From Mesorhizobium loti (GTDB lineage: Bacteria; Pseudomonadota; Alphaproteobacteria; Rhizobiales; Rhizobiaceae): a DNA stretch of 64,000 nucleotides. A program made the position numbers and the translations under genes. The number at the start of each line of letters is the position of its first letter. Position 1 is the stretch's first letter. Location of the stretch: positions 1 to 64,000 of the forward strand of contig NZ_PJRO01000006.1 in the NCBI RefSeq assembly GCF_002858745.1. The letters run 5' to 3'. Below, piece by piece: positions 1 to 10,782 of the stretch. The notes beneath the pieces are model-generated. The model made no database searches and had not been told where the DNA came from. It was given only the letters and a program-made list of their open reading frames with translations.

Positions 1-1
1 G

Positions 2-214
2 TCACGGCTGATGTTCTCGCCTTGGATCAATTTCCTGAAATTCTACGTGGGCAAGCGCTATTTCCTGTGCGGCCGCCACGGCTATGTCCATTCGGCGATG
101 GTTTTCCTCTATTCCTATGTGACCGAGGCGAAGCTTTTCGAGGCACGTGACGAAGGGCGGACTGACAAGGGTGCAGTCACAAAGACAGTTGGCGGCTCGG
201 CTGAGGCCGCTTAG
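2..214 (+). CDS. Glycosyltransferase family 2, C-terminal end (partial)
   Basis: Only the last 70 residues lie in the window; the frame is open to the left edge and ends at TAG 212-214. The pattern of aromatic and basic residues around KFYVGKRYFLCGRHGY, then a hydrophobic stretch and a TEAKLFEAR segment, resembles the C-terminal tail of family 2 glycosyltransferases of the lipopolysaccharide-core (WaaE/KdtX) type, which ends in a membrane-associated amphipathic region. The catalytic domain is outside the window, so the assignment rests on the tail alone. The stop codon lies inside a 22-bp perfect palindrome. Confidence 0.55.
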   Translation, partial: SRLMFSPWINFLKFYVGKRYFLCGRHGYVHSAMVFLYSYVTEAKLFEARDEGRTDKGAVTKTVGGSAEAA

Positions 215-229
215 ACCGCGGTCTAAGCG
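208..229. repeat. 22-bp perfect palindrome over the glycosyltransferase stop codon
   Basis: CGCTTAGACCG is followed directly by its reverse complement CGGTCTAAGCG with no spacer. It contains the TAG stop. No T-run follows on either strand, so it is not a typical intrinsic terminator. It could be a protein-binding site or a hairpin that blocks 3' decay. Confidence 0.7.
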
Positions 230-529
230 AGCGTAGATCCTCAAACCCGAACATTCACCCTTTCTGGCGGTAGCTGGATCGGCACCGATCCGATTTCGGA
301 ATACGAGAAGTGGGTCACTTTTTACCGGGCGCAACAGGAACGTTATCCGGTGCATGCAAGTCATACCAGACTTATGTTCCATAGGCCGTTGATGAAGTGG
401 CGGGGCAATTACCTTTCGGGAACCCTTATTCGGAATAGGGCAGAGGATTGTGTTCGGAATGACGCTTCCCCGCTTGACGCAAAATAACCCGCAACCTATT
501 GAAGCGCCGTGGAACGCCGGGAGCAATGA
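230..529. other. Intergenic region, no gene seen
   Basis: I find no open frame with a plausible start and ribosome binding site on either strand between the glycosyltransferase end and tRNA-Cys. The reverse-strand frames running through here also run through the tRNA and lack protein-like composition. Confidence 0.6.
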
Positions 530-603
530 GGCCTCGTGGCGGAGTGGTTACGCAGAGGACTGCAAATCCTTGCACCCCGGTTCGATTCCGGGCGAGGCCT
601 CCA
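530..603 (+). tRNA. tRNA-Cys (GCA)
   Basis: The acceptor stem GGCCTCG (530-536) pairs with CGAGGCC (593-599), followed by discriminator T and an encoded CCA (601-603). The anticodon loop reads CTGCAAA, giving anticodon GCA. The T arm contains GGTTCGATTCC. All four arms are present, so this is a complete 74-nt cysteine tRNA. Confidence 0.96.
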
Positions 604-687
604 ATCCCGATTACCGGTGCTGGCGCCGGAGGGCGTTCCGTATGACCATAGGCGCTGGAATGGCGCCGGAAGCGGGACGGTTGGAAC

Positions 688-1356
688 ATGAGCGCTGATT
701 TCTCCGCACGCCGCGTGAAGATGGTCGATGGCCAGCTGCGCACCACCGATGTGACGAACGCTGCGCTGCTCGACGCTTTCCTCGCGGTTCCGCGCGAGGC
801 CTTCTTGGCCGCCAGCCAGAGTGATCTCGCCTACATCGACGAGGATATCCGCATCGGCGGCGTCGCCGGTGAGCCACGTTACCTGATAGAGCCATCGCCC
901 CTGGCGAAGCTGCTGCAGCTTGCGGGAATCGGTGCGGACGATACCGTTCTCGATGTTGGCAGCGGCAGCGGTTATGCGGCGGCAATTCTTTCGCAGGTGG
1001 CGAAGTCCGTGATTGCGCTGGAAAGCGATTCGGCTTTGGCAGAGACAGCGCGCACGACCTTGTCGTCGCTTGGCTACAACAACGTCGTGGTGGTCGAAGG
1101 CGCGTTGCGCGACGGCCATGCCCAAAAGGCCCCGTACAATGTGATTTTTGTCGGCGGCAGCGTAGACGAGGTGCCGCAGGCCCTTCTGGACCAGCTCGCT
1201 GAAGGTGGCCGCCTGGTGGCCGTGGAAGGCCATGGCAATGCCGGTGTCGCTCGTCTGTTTTTGAAGACTACTGGAAACGCGACAGGGCGGCGTGCATTTA
1301 ATGCGGCAATAAAGCCACTACCGGGATTCGAACGTGTGCGTGTTTTCGAATTCTGA
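688..1356 (+). CDS. pcm: Protein-L-isoaspartate O-methyltransferase family protein
   Basis: A 222-residue SAM-dependent methyltransferase. The SAM motif VLDVGSGSGYAA lies at residues 87-98, and the preceding MVDGQLRTTDVTN and VPREAFL blocks are typical of the PIMT family, which methylates isoaspartyl residues in damaged proteins. Alphaproteobacterial members of this branch commonly sit directly upstream of a TolC-family gene, as here (gap about 175 bp). They often diverge from characterised enzymes around the acceptor site, so repair activity is inferred and not certain. The ATG at 688 starts a typical N-terminus. Cytoplasmic. Confidence 0.85.
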   Translation: MSADFSARRVKMVDGQLRTTDVTNAALLDAFLAVPREAFLAASQSDLAYIDEDIRIGGVAGEPRYLIEPSPLAKLLQLAGIGADDTVLDVGSGSGYAAAILSQVAKSVIALESDSALAETARTTLSSLGYNNVVVVEGALRDGHAQKAPYNVIFVGGSVDEVPQALLDQLAEGGRLVAVEGHGNAGVARLFLKTTGNATGRRAFNAAIKPLPGFERVRVFEF

Positions 1357-1531
1357 CAGATTTGCTCTTGCGGCTCAGGTCGCGGCATGATGGCTTGTGT
1401 TAACAGATCGTTGCCGACGGTTCGGATTTGGGGAGACGGGCTAGCGGCAGGGAACACAAACACGCAATGACGGTTGCCAAATTCACGGCAGCCGTTCTTG
1501 CGTGGTTTCCAATGAAGAATGAGGATTTGCC

Positions 1532-2911
1532 GTGCAGTCTGTGAACAAGAGTCTCCTCGCCATCCTTCTCGCCTCGGTGACCGCGCTTTCCCCCGCGGCG
1601 GCATCGGCTGAAACCATACTCGGCGCGCTGACCAAGGCTTATCAGAACAATTCGACGCTGAATTCCTCGCGCGCCGGTGTGCGTGTCACCGACGAAGGCG
1701 TGGCTATCGCCAAGTCCGGCTGGCGCCCGACCATCACCGGTTCGGCCAACATCGACTATTCGAGCACGCGCGGAAACAATGCCGGCCGCCTGACGACGGG
1801 CAATTTTGGCGTGCAGATCAACCAGACGCTGTTCGACGGTTTCCAGACCAAGAACAATGTGGCGGCGGCGGAGGCGCAGGTGCGGGCCTCGCAGGAGGGG
1901 CTCAACAATACCCAGAATGATACTCTGTTTGCAGCTGCGCAGGCCTATATGAATGTCATTCACGACCGCCAGGTCGCCAAGTTGACGGAACAGAATCTGA
2001 AGGCCTTGACCGAGCAGGTACGTGCCGCCCGCTCCCGTTTCGAGGTGGGTGAGGGCACCCGTACGGACGTTGCCCAGGCGGAAGCATCGCGTTCCAATGC
2101 GCAGGCGCAGGTGAGCGCGGCGCAGGCTCAGGCGCTTTCCAGCGCCGCTGGCTATCGCCAGATCGTTGGCGAGCAGCCGGGCAAGCTGAAGGCGCCGTCG
2201 CCGTTGTCGAAGCTGCTGCCGTCGAACCTCGAAAATGCCATCGCTGCCGCGACCAGCGAAAACCCGGCTATCCTGGCCAATCAGCACCTGGTCGATGCTT
2301 CCGGGTTTTCCGTCAAGTCGGCGGAGGGCGCACTGCTGCCAACGTTGAGTGCCAACGCTGGTATTTCGCGCCAGTACAGGGATGCATCACCTGGCAGTAT
2401 TCTAAGCCCGGACGGTTCGTCGACCTCGGCCAGCGTCGGTGCGACGCTGTCGGTACCGATCTATTCGGGCGGACGGACTTCTGCGCAGGTCCGCCAGAAG
2501 AAGGAACAGCTCGGCCAGGCACGCATTGAGGTCGATGTGACGCGCGATCTGGTCCGTAAGAATGTCGCTGCCGCGTGGAATTCCTATAAGGCCGCCCGCG
2601 AGAATGTCGATGCCAACCGCGCATCGGTGGCCGCGGCACAACTGGCGCTGAACGGCGTCATCGAGGAGCGCAATGTCGGCCAGCAGACCACACTGGATGT
2701 GTTGAATGCCCAGAACGTGGTTTTTAGTGCGCAGATCAATCTCGCCGGTTCGGAGCGCGACGTGGTGATTGCAAGTTATGGCATCCTGCAGGCGATGGGC
2801 CGGCTCTCGGTCGAGCGCCTCGGGTTGCAAACCGCCAAATATAATCCGGAAGAACACTACAAGGCCGTCAAGGACAAGTGGATCGGTCTGCGCACTCCGG
2901 ACGGCCGCTAA
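1532..2911 (+). CDS. tolC: TolC family outer membrane efflux/secretion channel
   Basis: This 459-residue protein has a signal peptide (about residues 1-26, ending PAAASA) and two homologous halves of long heptad-rich helices, the OEP repeat architecture of TolC trimers that span the outer membrane and periplasm for type I secretion and drug efflux. The start is GTG at 1532 with a weak GAGGA upstream; no better start keeps the signal peptide intact. The last residues are polar, without a long extension. It stands with the upstream PIMT-like gene and is closed by the terminator at 2936. No inner-membrane partner genes are adjacent, so substrates cannot be inferred. Confidence 0.9.
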   Translation: MQSVNKSLLAILLASVTALSPAAASAETILGALTKAYQNNSTLNSSRAGVRVTDEGVAIAKSGWRPTITGSANIDYSSTRGNNAGRLTTGNFGVQINQTLFDGFQTKNNVAAAEAQVRASQEGLNNTQNDTLFAAAQAYMNVIHDRQVAKLTEQNLKALTEQVRAARSRFEVGEGTRTDVAQAEASRSNAQAQVSAAQAQALSSAAGYRQIVGEQPGKLKAPSPLSKLLPSNLENAIAAATSENPAILANQHLVDASGFSVKSAEGALLPTLSANAGISRQYRDASPGSILSPDGSSTSASVGATLSVPIYSGGRTSAQVRQKKEQLGQARIEVDVTRDLVRKNVAAAWNSYKAARENVDANRASVAAAQLALNGVIEERNVGQQTTLDVLNAQNVVFSAQINLAGSERDVVIASYGILQAMGRLSVERLGLQTAKYNPEEHYKAVKDKWIGLRTPDGR

Positions 2912-2935
2912 ATCTTCCGGACTTGATGAATTTGG

Positions 2936-2966
2936 CAGCCCCGCTTTGCGGGGCTGTTCTGCTTTC
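2936..2966 (+). terminator. Intrinsic terminator after the TolC-family gene
   Basis: CAGCCCCGC (2936-2944), loop TTT, GCGGGGCTG (2948-2956), then a T-rich tract TTCTGCTTTCT. A perfect 9-bp GC-rich stem 25 nt after the stop codon. Confidence 0.85.
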
Positions 2967-3105
2967 TAATCTGTTGAAACAGCACAAGTCCCCGGTTTGG
3001 GGATTCTCTGATTGCAATCGGTCGGTTACGCTTGCGTCATGATTCGAAACCGGCCGCATCGCCGGACGAAAAATGCAACAGGTTTCCAGGGCGGCGGATG
3101 TGACA

Positions 3106-3903
3106 ATGGCCACGGCAACAAGCAGCGCACAACGCGAACCCTCGATGGAAGAGATCCTGGCCTCCATCCGAAGGATCATCGAAGACAGCGATTCGGGTCG
3201 GAAGGGCACAATCGAGACGGTAGAGGCACGGCTGGACGATGAGGCGACCATAGCGCAAGTTGCAGCCGTCGAGGACAGCAGCTTTGGTACGGCGGTGCCT
3301 GAAGTCGATGCGTTCCGCAGTGAATTACACATCGAAACACCAAACAAGCCGGTCAGCCTAGCCGAGGTTCAGGCACAGCTTTCCGCCGGATCGCCGGAGC
3401 CGCGCCCGGCTGCTTCGGTGATCACGCTGGCTGAAATCAGCGCAATGGCAGCTACTGAACGTGCCGTGCCGGCAGCCTTGCAACCGGTTGCCGAAAGGGA
3501 TGAGGCCGCGAGCCAGCTTCGAACCAGCTGGCCCCGCGAGGTCGAGATTGTTTCAGGCACACGCGCCGACGAAATCCCGGAACGGGAAGATACCGTTTTC
3601 GCAACGCAGACTGGCCATGTGGACGCGGCTCATGAGCGTGCAGAGTTGACTGCTCAGAGCTTGCCGATAGCTGAGTCCGCTGCGCTACGGCCTTCCCTGA
3701 TTTCCGAACATACCAGCCGTCAGGTTGCCGCCTCTTTCGAGGAATTGTCGGAGGCTTTCTCCGGGCGAGCCAAGAAGACCTTCGATGACATGGCTGCCGA
3801 GATGTTGCGCCCGATGCTGCAGGACTGGCTGGACAACAATTTGCCAACGCTTGTCGAGCGTCTCGTGCGTGAAGAAATCGAACGCGTCGCGCGAGGCTCC
3901 TGA
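3106..3903 (+). CDS. popZ: PopZ family (DUF2497) cell-pole organizing protein
   Basis: Both conserved ends of the family are present. The N-terminal segment PSMEEILASIRRIIED is the short helix that binds client proteins in Caulobacter PopZ. The C-terminal 45 or so residues (FDDMAAEMLRPMLQDWLDNN to the end) form the helices that assemble the polar matrix. Between them is a long low-complexity, acidic linker of about 170 residues, as expected. I chose ATG 3106 because it places the motif about 12 residues from the start as in relatives; an in-frame ATG at 3073 would add 11 residues. Neither has a strong ribosome binding site. Confidence 0.85.
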   Translation: MATATSSAQREPSMEEILASIRRIIEDSDSGRKGTIETVEARLDDEATIAQVAAVEDSSFGTAVPEVDAFRSELHIETPNKPVSLAEVQAQLSAGSPEPRPAASVITLAEISAMAATERAVPAALQPVAERDEAASQLRTSWPREVEIVSGTRADEIPEREDTVFATQTGHVDAAHERAELTAQSLPIAESAALRPSLISEHTSRQVAASFEELSEAFSGRAKKTFDDMAAEMLRPMLQDWLDNNLPTLVERLVREEIERVARGS

Positions 3904-3938
3904 CGCCGGCGACGCCTCTGCTTTCAGCCGAAATGCAT

Positions 3939-4055
3939 GAAGCCGCCTCCAGAGCGTTTCCGTTTTTCACGGAAACGCTCCAGCTTTTTATTGCGCAATT
4001 CCGGACGGAAAACCGCTACGCACTTTTCCTGGAATTGCTCCAGAGAGGCGGCTTC
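3939..4055. repeat. Composite palindromic intergenic repeat, copy A
   Basis: Two hairpins lie side by side. The first is AGAGCGTTTCCG with its complement (3951-3981); the second is GCAATTCCGG...GGAATTGC (3995-4038) with the core sequence ACGGAAAACCGC. The pair is enclosed here by an extra 11-bp outer inverted repeat, GAAGCCGCCTC (3939-3949) and GAGGCGGCTTC (4045-4055). It fills the gap between convergent popZ and the DUF72 gene and may also end both transcripts. Similar copies lie at 24160, 30893 and 56088. Confidence 0.85.
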
Positions 4056-4066
4056 GGTTTTGATCT

Positions 4067-4873
4067 TCAGTTTCCGACGCGCTTCATCAGTGCCATCGCG
4101 CCGAACGGGGCGCGGACCTTGCCTTCGGTGATGAAGTAGACAAACACGTCGCGCGGCTTTACCCCTGCCTTGGTGCTGGGGTCGGCGCGCTTCAGGTCGT
4201 TCGGTTCCTCGCCCGCAGCCCAGATCCTGGCACGCTCTGCCCATTCGTCGAGCGCCTTCGGCGTGTAGCAGTCGGGGTTGTCGTCGCTACCGGTCTGCAG
4301 CCGCGCATAGACGAATTCGCCGGTTGCGTCGGCGATCGCAGGATATTTGGCGTGGTCGGCATACACGATCGCGACATTGTGCTTGCGTGCCAGTGCGGCG
4401 AATTCGGGTGCGGTGAAGGAATCGTGGCGGACCTCCACGGCGTGGCGCAGCGGCACGCCGTCCTGTTTTTCGGGCAATAACGCCAGGAACGCGCCGAAGT
4501 CGTCGGCATCGAAGCGTTTGGTCGGTGCGAACTGCCAGAGAATCGGCCCCAGCTTGTTACCGAGTTCCGAAACGCCCGATCCGAGGAAGCGCTGCACCGA
4601 TTCTCCCGCTTCACCCAGCACCCGGCGGTTGGTCGCAAAGCGGATCGCTTTCAACGAAAATACAAAATCGTCCGGAGCATCTTTCGCCCATTTGGCGAAG
4701 GTTGGCGGTTTGAAGGTCGAGTAGTAGGTGCCGTTGACCTCGATGGTCGGGACCTGCCGCGAAGCGTAGTTGAGCTGCTTGGCCTTCGACAGCGTCTCTG
4801 GATAGAACGACGTGTCCCAGGGCTCGAACGTCCAGCCGCCCATACCAGAGCGGATCCTTCCTGCTGCGCTCAT
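4067..4873 (-). CDS. DUF72 (YecE-like) family protein
   Basis: A 268-residue protein matching the DUF72 family, a TIM-barrel-like fold of unknown reaction. Visible marks are the N-terminal GMGGWTFEPW, the VNGTYYSTFKPPTFAKWA block, the central AVEVRHDSF motif, and the C-terminal VYFITEGK-like segment where the family usually has a YFNNT-type motif. The start ATG at 4873 has a good ribosome binding site (GGAGGGATGGA). It ends 12 bp from repeat copy A and is convergent with popZ. No function can be assigned beyond the family. Confidence 0.85.
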   Translation of the reverse strand: MSAAGRIRSGMGGWTFEPWDTSFYPETLSKAKQLNYASRQVPTIEVNGTYYSTFKPPTFAKWAKDAPDDFVFSLKAIRFATNRRVLGEAGESVQRFLGSGVSELGNKLGPILWQFAPTKRFDADDFGAFLALLPEKQDGVPLRHAVEVRHDSFTAPEFAALARKHNVAIVYADHAKYPAIADATGEFVYARLQTGSDDNPDCYTPKALDEWAERARIWAAGEEPNDLKRADPSTKAGVKPRDVFVYFITEGKVRAPFGAMALMKRVGN

Positions 4874-5141
4874 TCCATCCCTCCACTATGTCGTTCAGTT
4901 GATCACGCGTGTTTGCTCAAACGAGTCAAACCACGGCAGGGCTTCCCATGCCATCCGAAATCAGCAACCGCCCTCGATCCTCCTGCCAACTCCGTTCAGC
5001 ACTCGTGGCATTCGGGCGGTGTGGCGTAGTTCGATTGACCTGTCGGAGGGCATGCCGCCCTCCTGTGCACGTCCGATCCAGCTCAAAGCCTTGCATCTCC
5101 CCCATTTGAGGTATGTATCTTGGATTAAGATGGGCTAAAAT

Positions 5142-5266
5142 GAGGTAGACCGTTAATACCGTTCTCCCGGTTCTTTGGCTCGGGGGCGGTGCGCGGTGCC
5201 AACGGCCGCGTTGCCGCCAAATGCTAGGGGAGAGCAGGCGAATTTGACTTCGTCTGCTCTTTTTTT
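5142..5266 (+). ncRNA. Candidate small RNA ending at an intrinsic terminator
   Basis: A plus-strand terminator (5232-5266) stands with no plus-strand protein gene upstream; the nearest genes on both sides are on the minus strand. The preceding 90 nt are structured (GGGGGCGGTGCGCGGTGCC and GGCCGCGTTGCCGCC can pair in part). The 5' end is a guess: a TAAAAT hexamer at 5136-5141 could be a -10 box but no good -35 is seen. I do not recognise the RNA family. Confidence 0.3.
5232..5266 (+). terminator. Strong intrinsic terminator on the plus strand
   Basis: GAGCAGGCGAA (5232-5242) pairs with TTCGTCTGCTC (5249-5259, one G-U) followed by a run of seven T. The reverse strand has no T-run, so it acts only on plus-strand transcripts. 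Confidence 0.8.
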
Positions 5267-5327
5267 GCCTCAGCGTCAGTGGATGCGCGATCTTGGAACG
5301 CGCAATCATGCCGATATGCGCATGCAG

Positions 5328-5725
5328 TCACTCTCGGCCAACTGCCATCCCGACGACCTTGTCCATGCCGCTGGCAATCGCCTGAACTGCTGTTGCGCTT
5401 GCCTCACCCAGCCCGTGCCGAGCAGCGATCCACTCAGCCGCGTTGTATGAAAGCCAGATCTTGCCGGCTTCATCTTCCCATGCGAGCGCCTTCACCGGCA
5501 GGTCCATGCCAGCGACCTGCCTGTCCTGCATCAGCGGCGTGCCGCCCTTCGGATTGCCGAAGATCAAAAGCTGTGTTGGACGAAGCGCAAGCCCAATGTC
5601 GCGCGCGCCCGCTGCGTGATCGATGCGGGCGAAGACATAGAGACCTAACCCGGTTACAGTCTCCGCCAAGCGATCGACGGTTTCGGTTACCCCGAACCGG
5701 CTCTCGACGGAGATGACACCGTTGC

Positions 5726-5729
<4 letters not shown>
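5328..5729 (-). CDS. DUF302 domain-containing protein
   Basis: A 133-residue single-domain protein. The pattern [19 protein letters not shown], then [27 protein letters not shown] and the closing [19 protein letters not shown] are the landmarks of DUF302, a small alpha/beta fold of unknown role. The start is GTG at 5729 and overlaps the uvrA stop by four bases (GTGA), so it is probably translated by coupling to uvrA and shares its SOS-controlled transcript. There is no signal peptide. Link to DNA repair is by position only. Confidence 0.85.
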
Positions 5730-8647
<2,918 letters not shown>

Positions 8648-8793
8648 GCCGCTCCGCCGCCTCAGCTTTGCAATGTTTCGGACCGGCGCGCCCTGCCGCC
8701 GCCAGCTCATATGGGTATTTTCGCCGTAAGATCGAGAGTCTCCGGCTAATCCCAGCGTTTAACCGCCTTTCGCGCGCCCGAGCAAGCAAAAAA

Positions 8794-8808
8794 GAACAAA
8801 GGCCGAAC
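8794..8808. promoter_or_regulatory. LexA (SOS) box upstream of uvrA
   Basis: GAAC-AAAGGCC-GAAC matches the alphaproteobacterial LexA operator GAAC-N7-GAAC exactly (equivalent to GTTC-N7-GTTC). It lies 147 bp upstream of the uvrA start, a gene known to be SOS-regulated in this class. Confidence 0.75.
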
Positions 8809-9261
8809 GCCTTCCTGACAATGCGATGTCAGCAGAACGTGACGTTCCGGATCGTTCCGATCACAATTTTTGCAATCGGGCGGTCGCTGGTTGACGCTGC
8901 GGAAGTGAAGGCGCAAGGTTAGCCGTCACCTGAACCGATCGCCCAGTGGCGATCTTCGAGCCGGAAGGCGGTCTGCGAGGCGCCGCGGACCAACGGATGA
9001 GAGTTCAGGAGGACGCCAAGAGCAACCAGCGTAAGGAGCGAGGTATGACCCCACCGGACAGTCTCTTCGGGCTCCATCTGTCGTTGGAGCCGCGGCAGGC
9101 ATAGGTGTCAGGAAGGCAGAGCCTATCCGCGCAAACCGTGATCTGCCGATCCCCCCAACAATCAGAGACCACTAGTCGGGTCGACGGCTGTCCGCCGCGA
9201 AGCACCCGAAACTCAAATCCGGTAAAACGCTCCCGGAAAAAAATTGGGTAAAGCCCTAAAA

Positions 9262-9304
9262 GGCCCCGTCCGCAAGCCAAGCGCAGCGGCGGGGCCATTG
9301 TTTT
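9262..9304. terminator. Bidirectional terminator
   Basis: GGCCCCG (9262-9268) pairs with CGGGGCC (9290-9296), extended by inner GC pairs. The minus strand continues with TTTT directly after the stem, suiting the small gene at 9331-9618; the plus strand continues ATTGTTTT. Confidence 0.65.
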
Positions 9305-9330
9305 GGGTGGCGGTGATGCCGGTCTTACTG

Positions 9331-9618
9331 TCAGCGTCGCGGCGCTGGAATGGCACCTGCACCGATATCTACGATCACCGAACCGGAAATACGCACATCC
9401 ATGTCGCCGACTTTGAACTGGCGACCCAAGGCCGGGTCATAGTTGTCGGGCTCCGGCTGTGGGGTAGCCGGTTTGACGATGCTGTAGCCGCCATTCACGC
9501 CAGGCAGGGGTTTTGCAGCCTGTTTGCCGGCTTCCGAGGCAACCCCGGTTGATGTCGAAAGCAGAGCAATCGCGAGGGCCGCAAGGTTCGATGGTGAAAA
9601 AACACGGGCGAAGGTCAT
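9331..9618 (-). CDS. Small secreted hypothetical protein
   Basis: A 95-residue protein with a Sec-type signal (hydrophobic residues about 11-21, then STSTGVASEAG). The mature part is short and polar, with PQPEPDNYDPALGRQFKVGD and a C-terminal DVRISGSVIVDIG strand. I recognise no domain; it resembles conserved small periplasmic proteins of rhizobia. It lies 78 bp downstream of clpP on the same strand and is followed by a terminator. The ribosome binding site is weak. Confidence 0.6.
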   Translation of the reverse strand: MTFARVFSPSNLAALAIALLSTSTGVASEAGKQAAKPLPGVNGGYSIVKPATPQPEPDNYDPALGRQFKVGDMDVRISGSVIVDIGAGAIPAPRR

Positions 9619-9696
9619 GGCGATAACATAGGTGTCTTCGCCCGGTACGACCAGTACCGCCGATCCATCCGATGCGGCGTCCGATGATCTGCCGGT

Positions 9697-10302
9697 TCAA
9701 GCGGCTCGTTTGCGCGTGTCGTAGACATGGTCAACCAGTCCCCAGGTCTTGGCGTCTTCTGCACTCATGAAATGGTCACGGTCGAGCGTGTTCTCGACTT
9801 CTTCGACCGTGCGGCCGCAATGCTGGGCATAGAGATCAATCATCCGTCGCTTGGTCTTCAGGATGTCTTCGGCATGGCGCTGGATGTCGGAGGCCTGGCC
9901 CTGGAAACCACCTGATGGCTGATGCAGCAAAATGCGTGTGTTGGGCAGCGAGATGCGGCGTCCATGATCTCCGGCCATAAGCAGGAACGTTGCCATGGAA
10001 GCCGCAAAGCCCATGCACACCGTCGACACCGGACAGGAGATGTAGCGCATGGTGTCGTAAATGGCGAAACCGGAACTCACCACGCCGCCCGGCGAGTTGA
10101 TGTAGAGGGACACTTCCTTCTCCGGATTGTCCGCTTCCAGCGTGAGCAACTGCGCGCAGATGATGGCTGCCATGCCATCCTCGATCTGGCCGTTGACGAA
10201 GATGATGCGTTCGCGCAGCAGCCGGGAGAAAATGTCGAAAGCGCGTTCGCCACGGCTCGATTGCTCGATCACCATCGGCACAAGATTGGCAATACCGGAC
10301 AT
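9697..10302 (-). CDS. clpP: ClpP-family ATP-dependent protease proteolytic subunit
   Basis: A 201-residue Clp serine peptidase. The triad is Ser102 (in GFAASMAT), His127 (ILLHQPSGG) and Asp176 (LDRDHFM). The [10 protein letters not shown] block next to the His matches the family. The sequence around the catalytic Ser ([13 protein letters not shown]) differs from the usual CVGQAASMGSLLL of the ClpX-linked enzyme, and no clpX or lon follows. It is therefore probably the second clpP paralogue found in many rhizobia and not the housekeeping copy. The start ATG at 10302 gives [14 protein letters not shown], similar to other ClpP N-termini. It works as a cytoplasmic tetradecamer with a Clp ATPase encoded elsewhere. 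Confidence 0.92.
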   Translation of the reverse strand: MSGIANLVPMVIEQSSRGERAFDIFSRLLRERIIFVNGQIEDGMAAIICAQLLTLEADNPEKEVSLYINSPGGVVSSGFAIYDTMRYISCPVSTVCMGFAASMATFLLMAGDHGRRISLPNTRILLHQPSGGFQGQASDIQRHAEDILKTKRRMIDLYAQHCGRTVEEVENTLDRDHFMSAEDAKTWGLVDHVYDTRKRAA

Positions 10303-10320
10303 CGTACTGTTCCTTCTGGT

Positions 10321-10782
10321 TCAGGCAGCCATGCGCCATTGCGGCGTGTTGGCCGCGGCGAGGGTTCTGGTGGGCTTGGGAGCATCGATGGCGATGCTGC
10401 AATCGGCTCCGGAAATGCTGCAGACGGCCGTTGTCTGGGTGATGAAGCCGTCATGCACGATGCGCAGATGCGTTCCGCCATTGGCGGCACGGGCCAGTTC
10501 GAAGGTGACGACGCTATCGAAGCCGCTTGTCCCTTCGGGTCTGGAGAATTCGCGCCAGGAATAGCGCAGCATACGACCGGGCTCGGCTTCCAGCACCGTG
10601 CAATCGATACGACCTTCCGTGCCGAGCGAAAAACGGTGGCCGGCTTCGGCTTTGATGTCGTTCGGCATCAGCCAGGCCGCGACGATTTCCGGCTCGGTGA
10701 GCGCGCGCCACACTTTTTCCGGCGCTTCCGGCAAATCGCATTCGACGACGATGTCTTCGGGCGCGGGTGCTTCGCGGGTCAT
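10321..10782 (-). CDS. SRPBCC (AHSA1-like) domain protein
   Basis: A 153-residue START-like protein. The N-terminal VVECDLPEAPEKVWRALTEP, then VAAWLMPNDI and the central TVLEAEPGRMLRYSW are typical of AHSA1/activator of Hsp90 homologues, which form a hydrophobic ligand cavity. The C-terminal 30 or so residues (after ICSISG-like CSISGADCS) are a low-complexity tail. It overlaps the ArsR gene by four bases (ATGA), the common arsR-SRPBCC pairing, and is expected to be co-transcribed and repressed by that regulator. The ligand is unknown. Confidence 0.85.
   Translation of the reverse strand: MTREAPAPEDIVVECDLPEAPEKVWRALTEPEIVAAWLMPNDIKAEAGHRFSLGTEGRIDCTVLEAEPGRMLRYSWREFSRPEGTSGFDSVVTFELARAANGGTHLRIVHDGFITQTTAVCSISGADCSIAIDAPKPTRTLAAANTPQWRMAA

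Larger units (their letters stand above)
4874..5327. other. Intergenic region with terminator but no ORF
   Basis: No credible protein gene on either strand in this stretch of about 450 bp. It contains an inverted repeat around TCTTGGATTAAGA (5118-5130) and, at its right end, a strong plus-strand terminator (5232-5266) that no annotated protein gene needs. See the small RNA candidate. Confidence 0.5.
8648..9330. other. Long intergenic region upstream of uvrA
   Basis: It contains the LexA box (8794-8808) and the bidirectional terminator (9262-9304). Between about 8810 and 9260 I see no credible gene on either strand; a reverse-strand frame at 9005-9298 runs through the terminator hairpin and has no protein-like character. 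A small hairpin GGCTCC...GGAGCC lies near 9073-9093. Confidence 0.5.

Noticed and set aside
496..1233. Reverse-strand frame across tRNA-Cys and the methyltransferase gene
   Set aside because: Passes through a tRNA gene and has no homology; shadow.
8844..8857. GTTC-N6-GTTC resembling a second LexA box near uvrA
   Set aside because: Spacer is six, not seven; the exact N7 site lies at 8794-8808.
9005..9298. 97-residue reverse-strand frame upstream of uvrA
   Set aside because: Runs through the bidirectional terminator hairpin and has unnatural composition.
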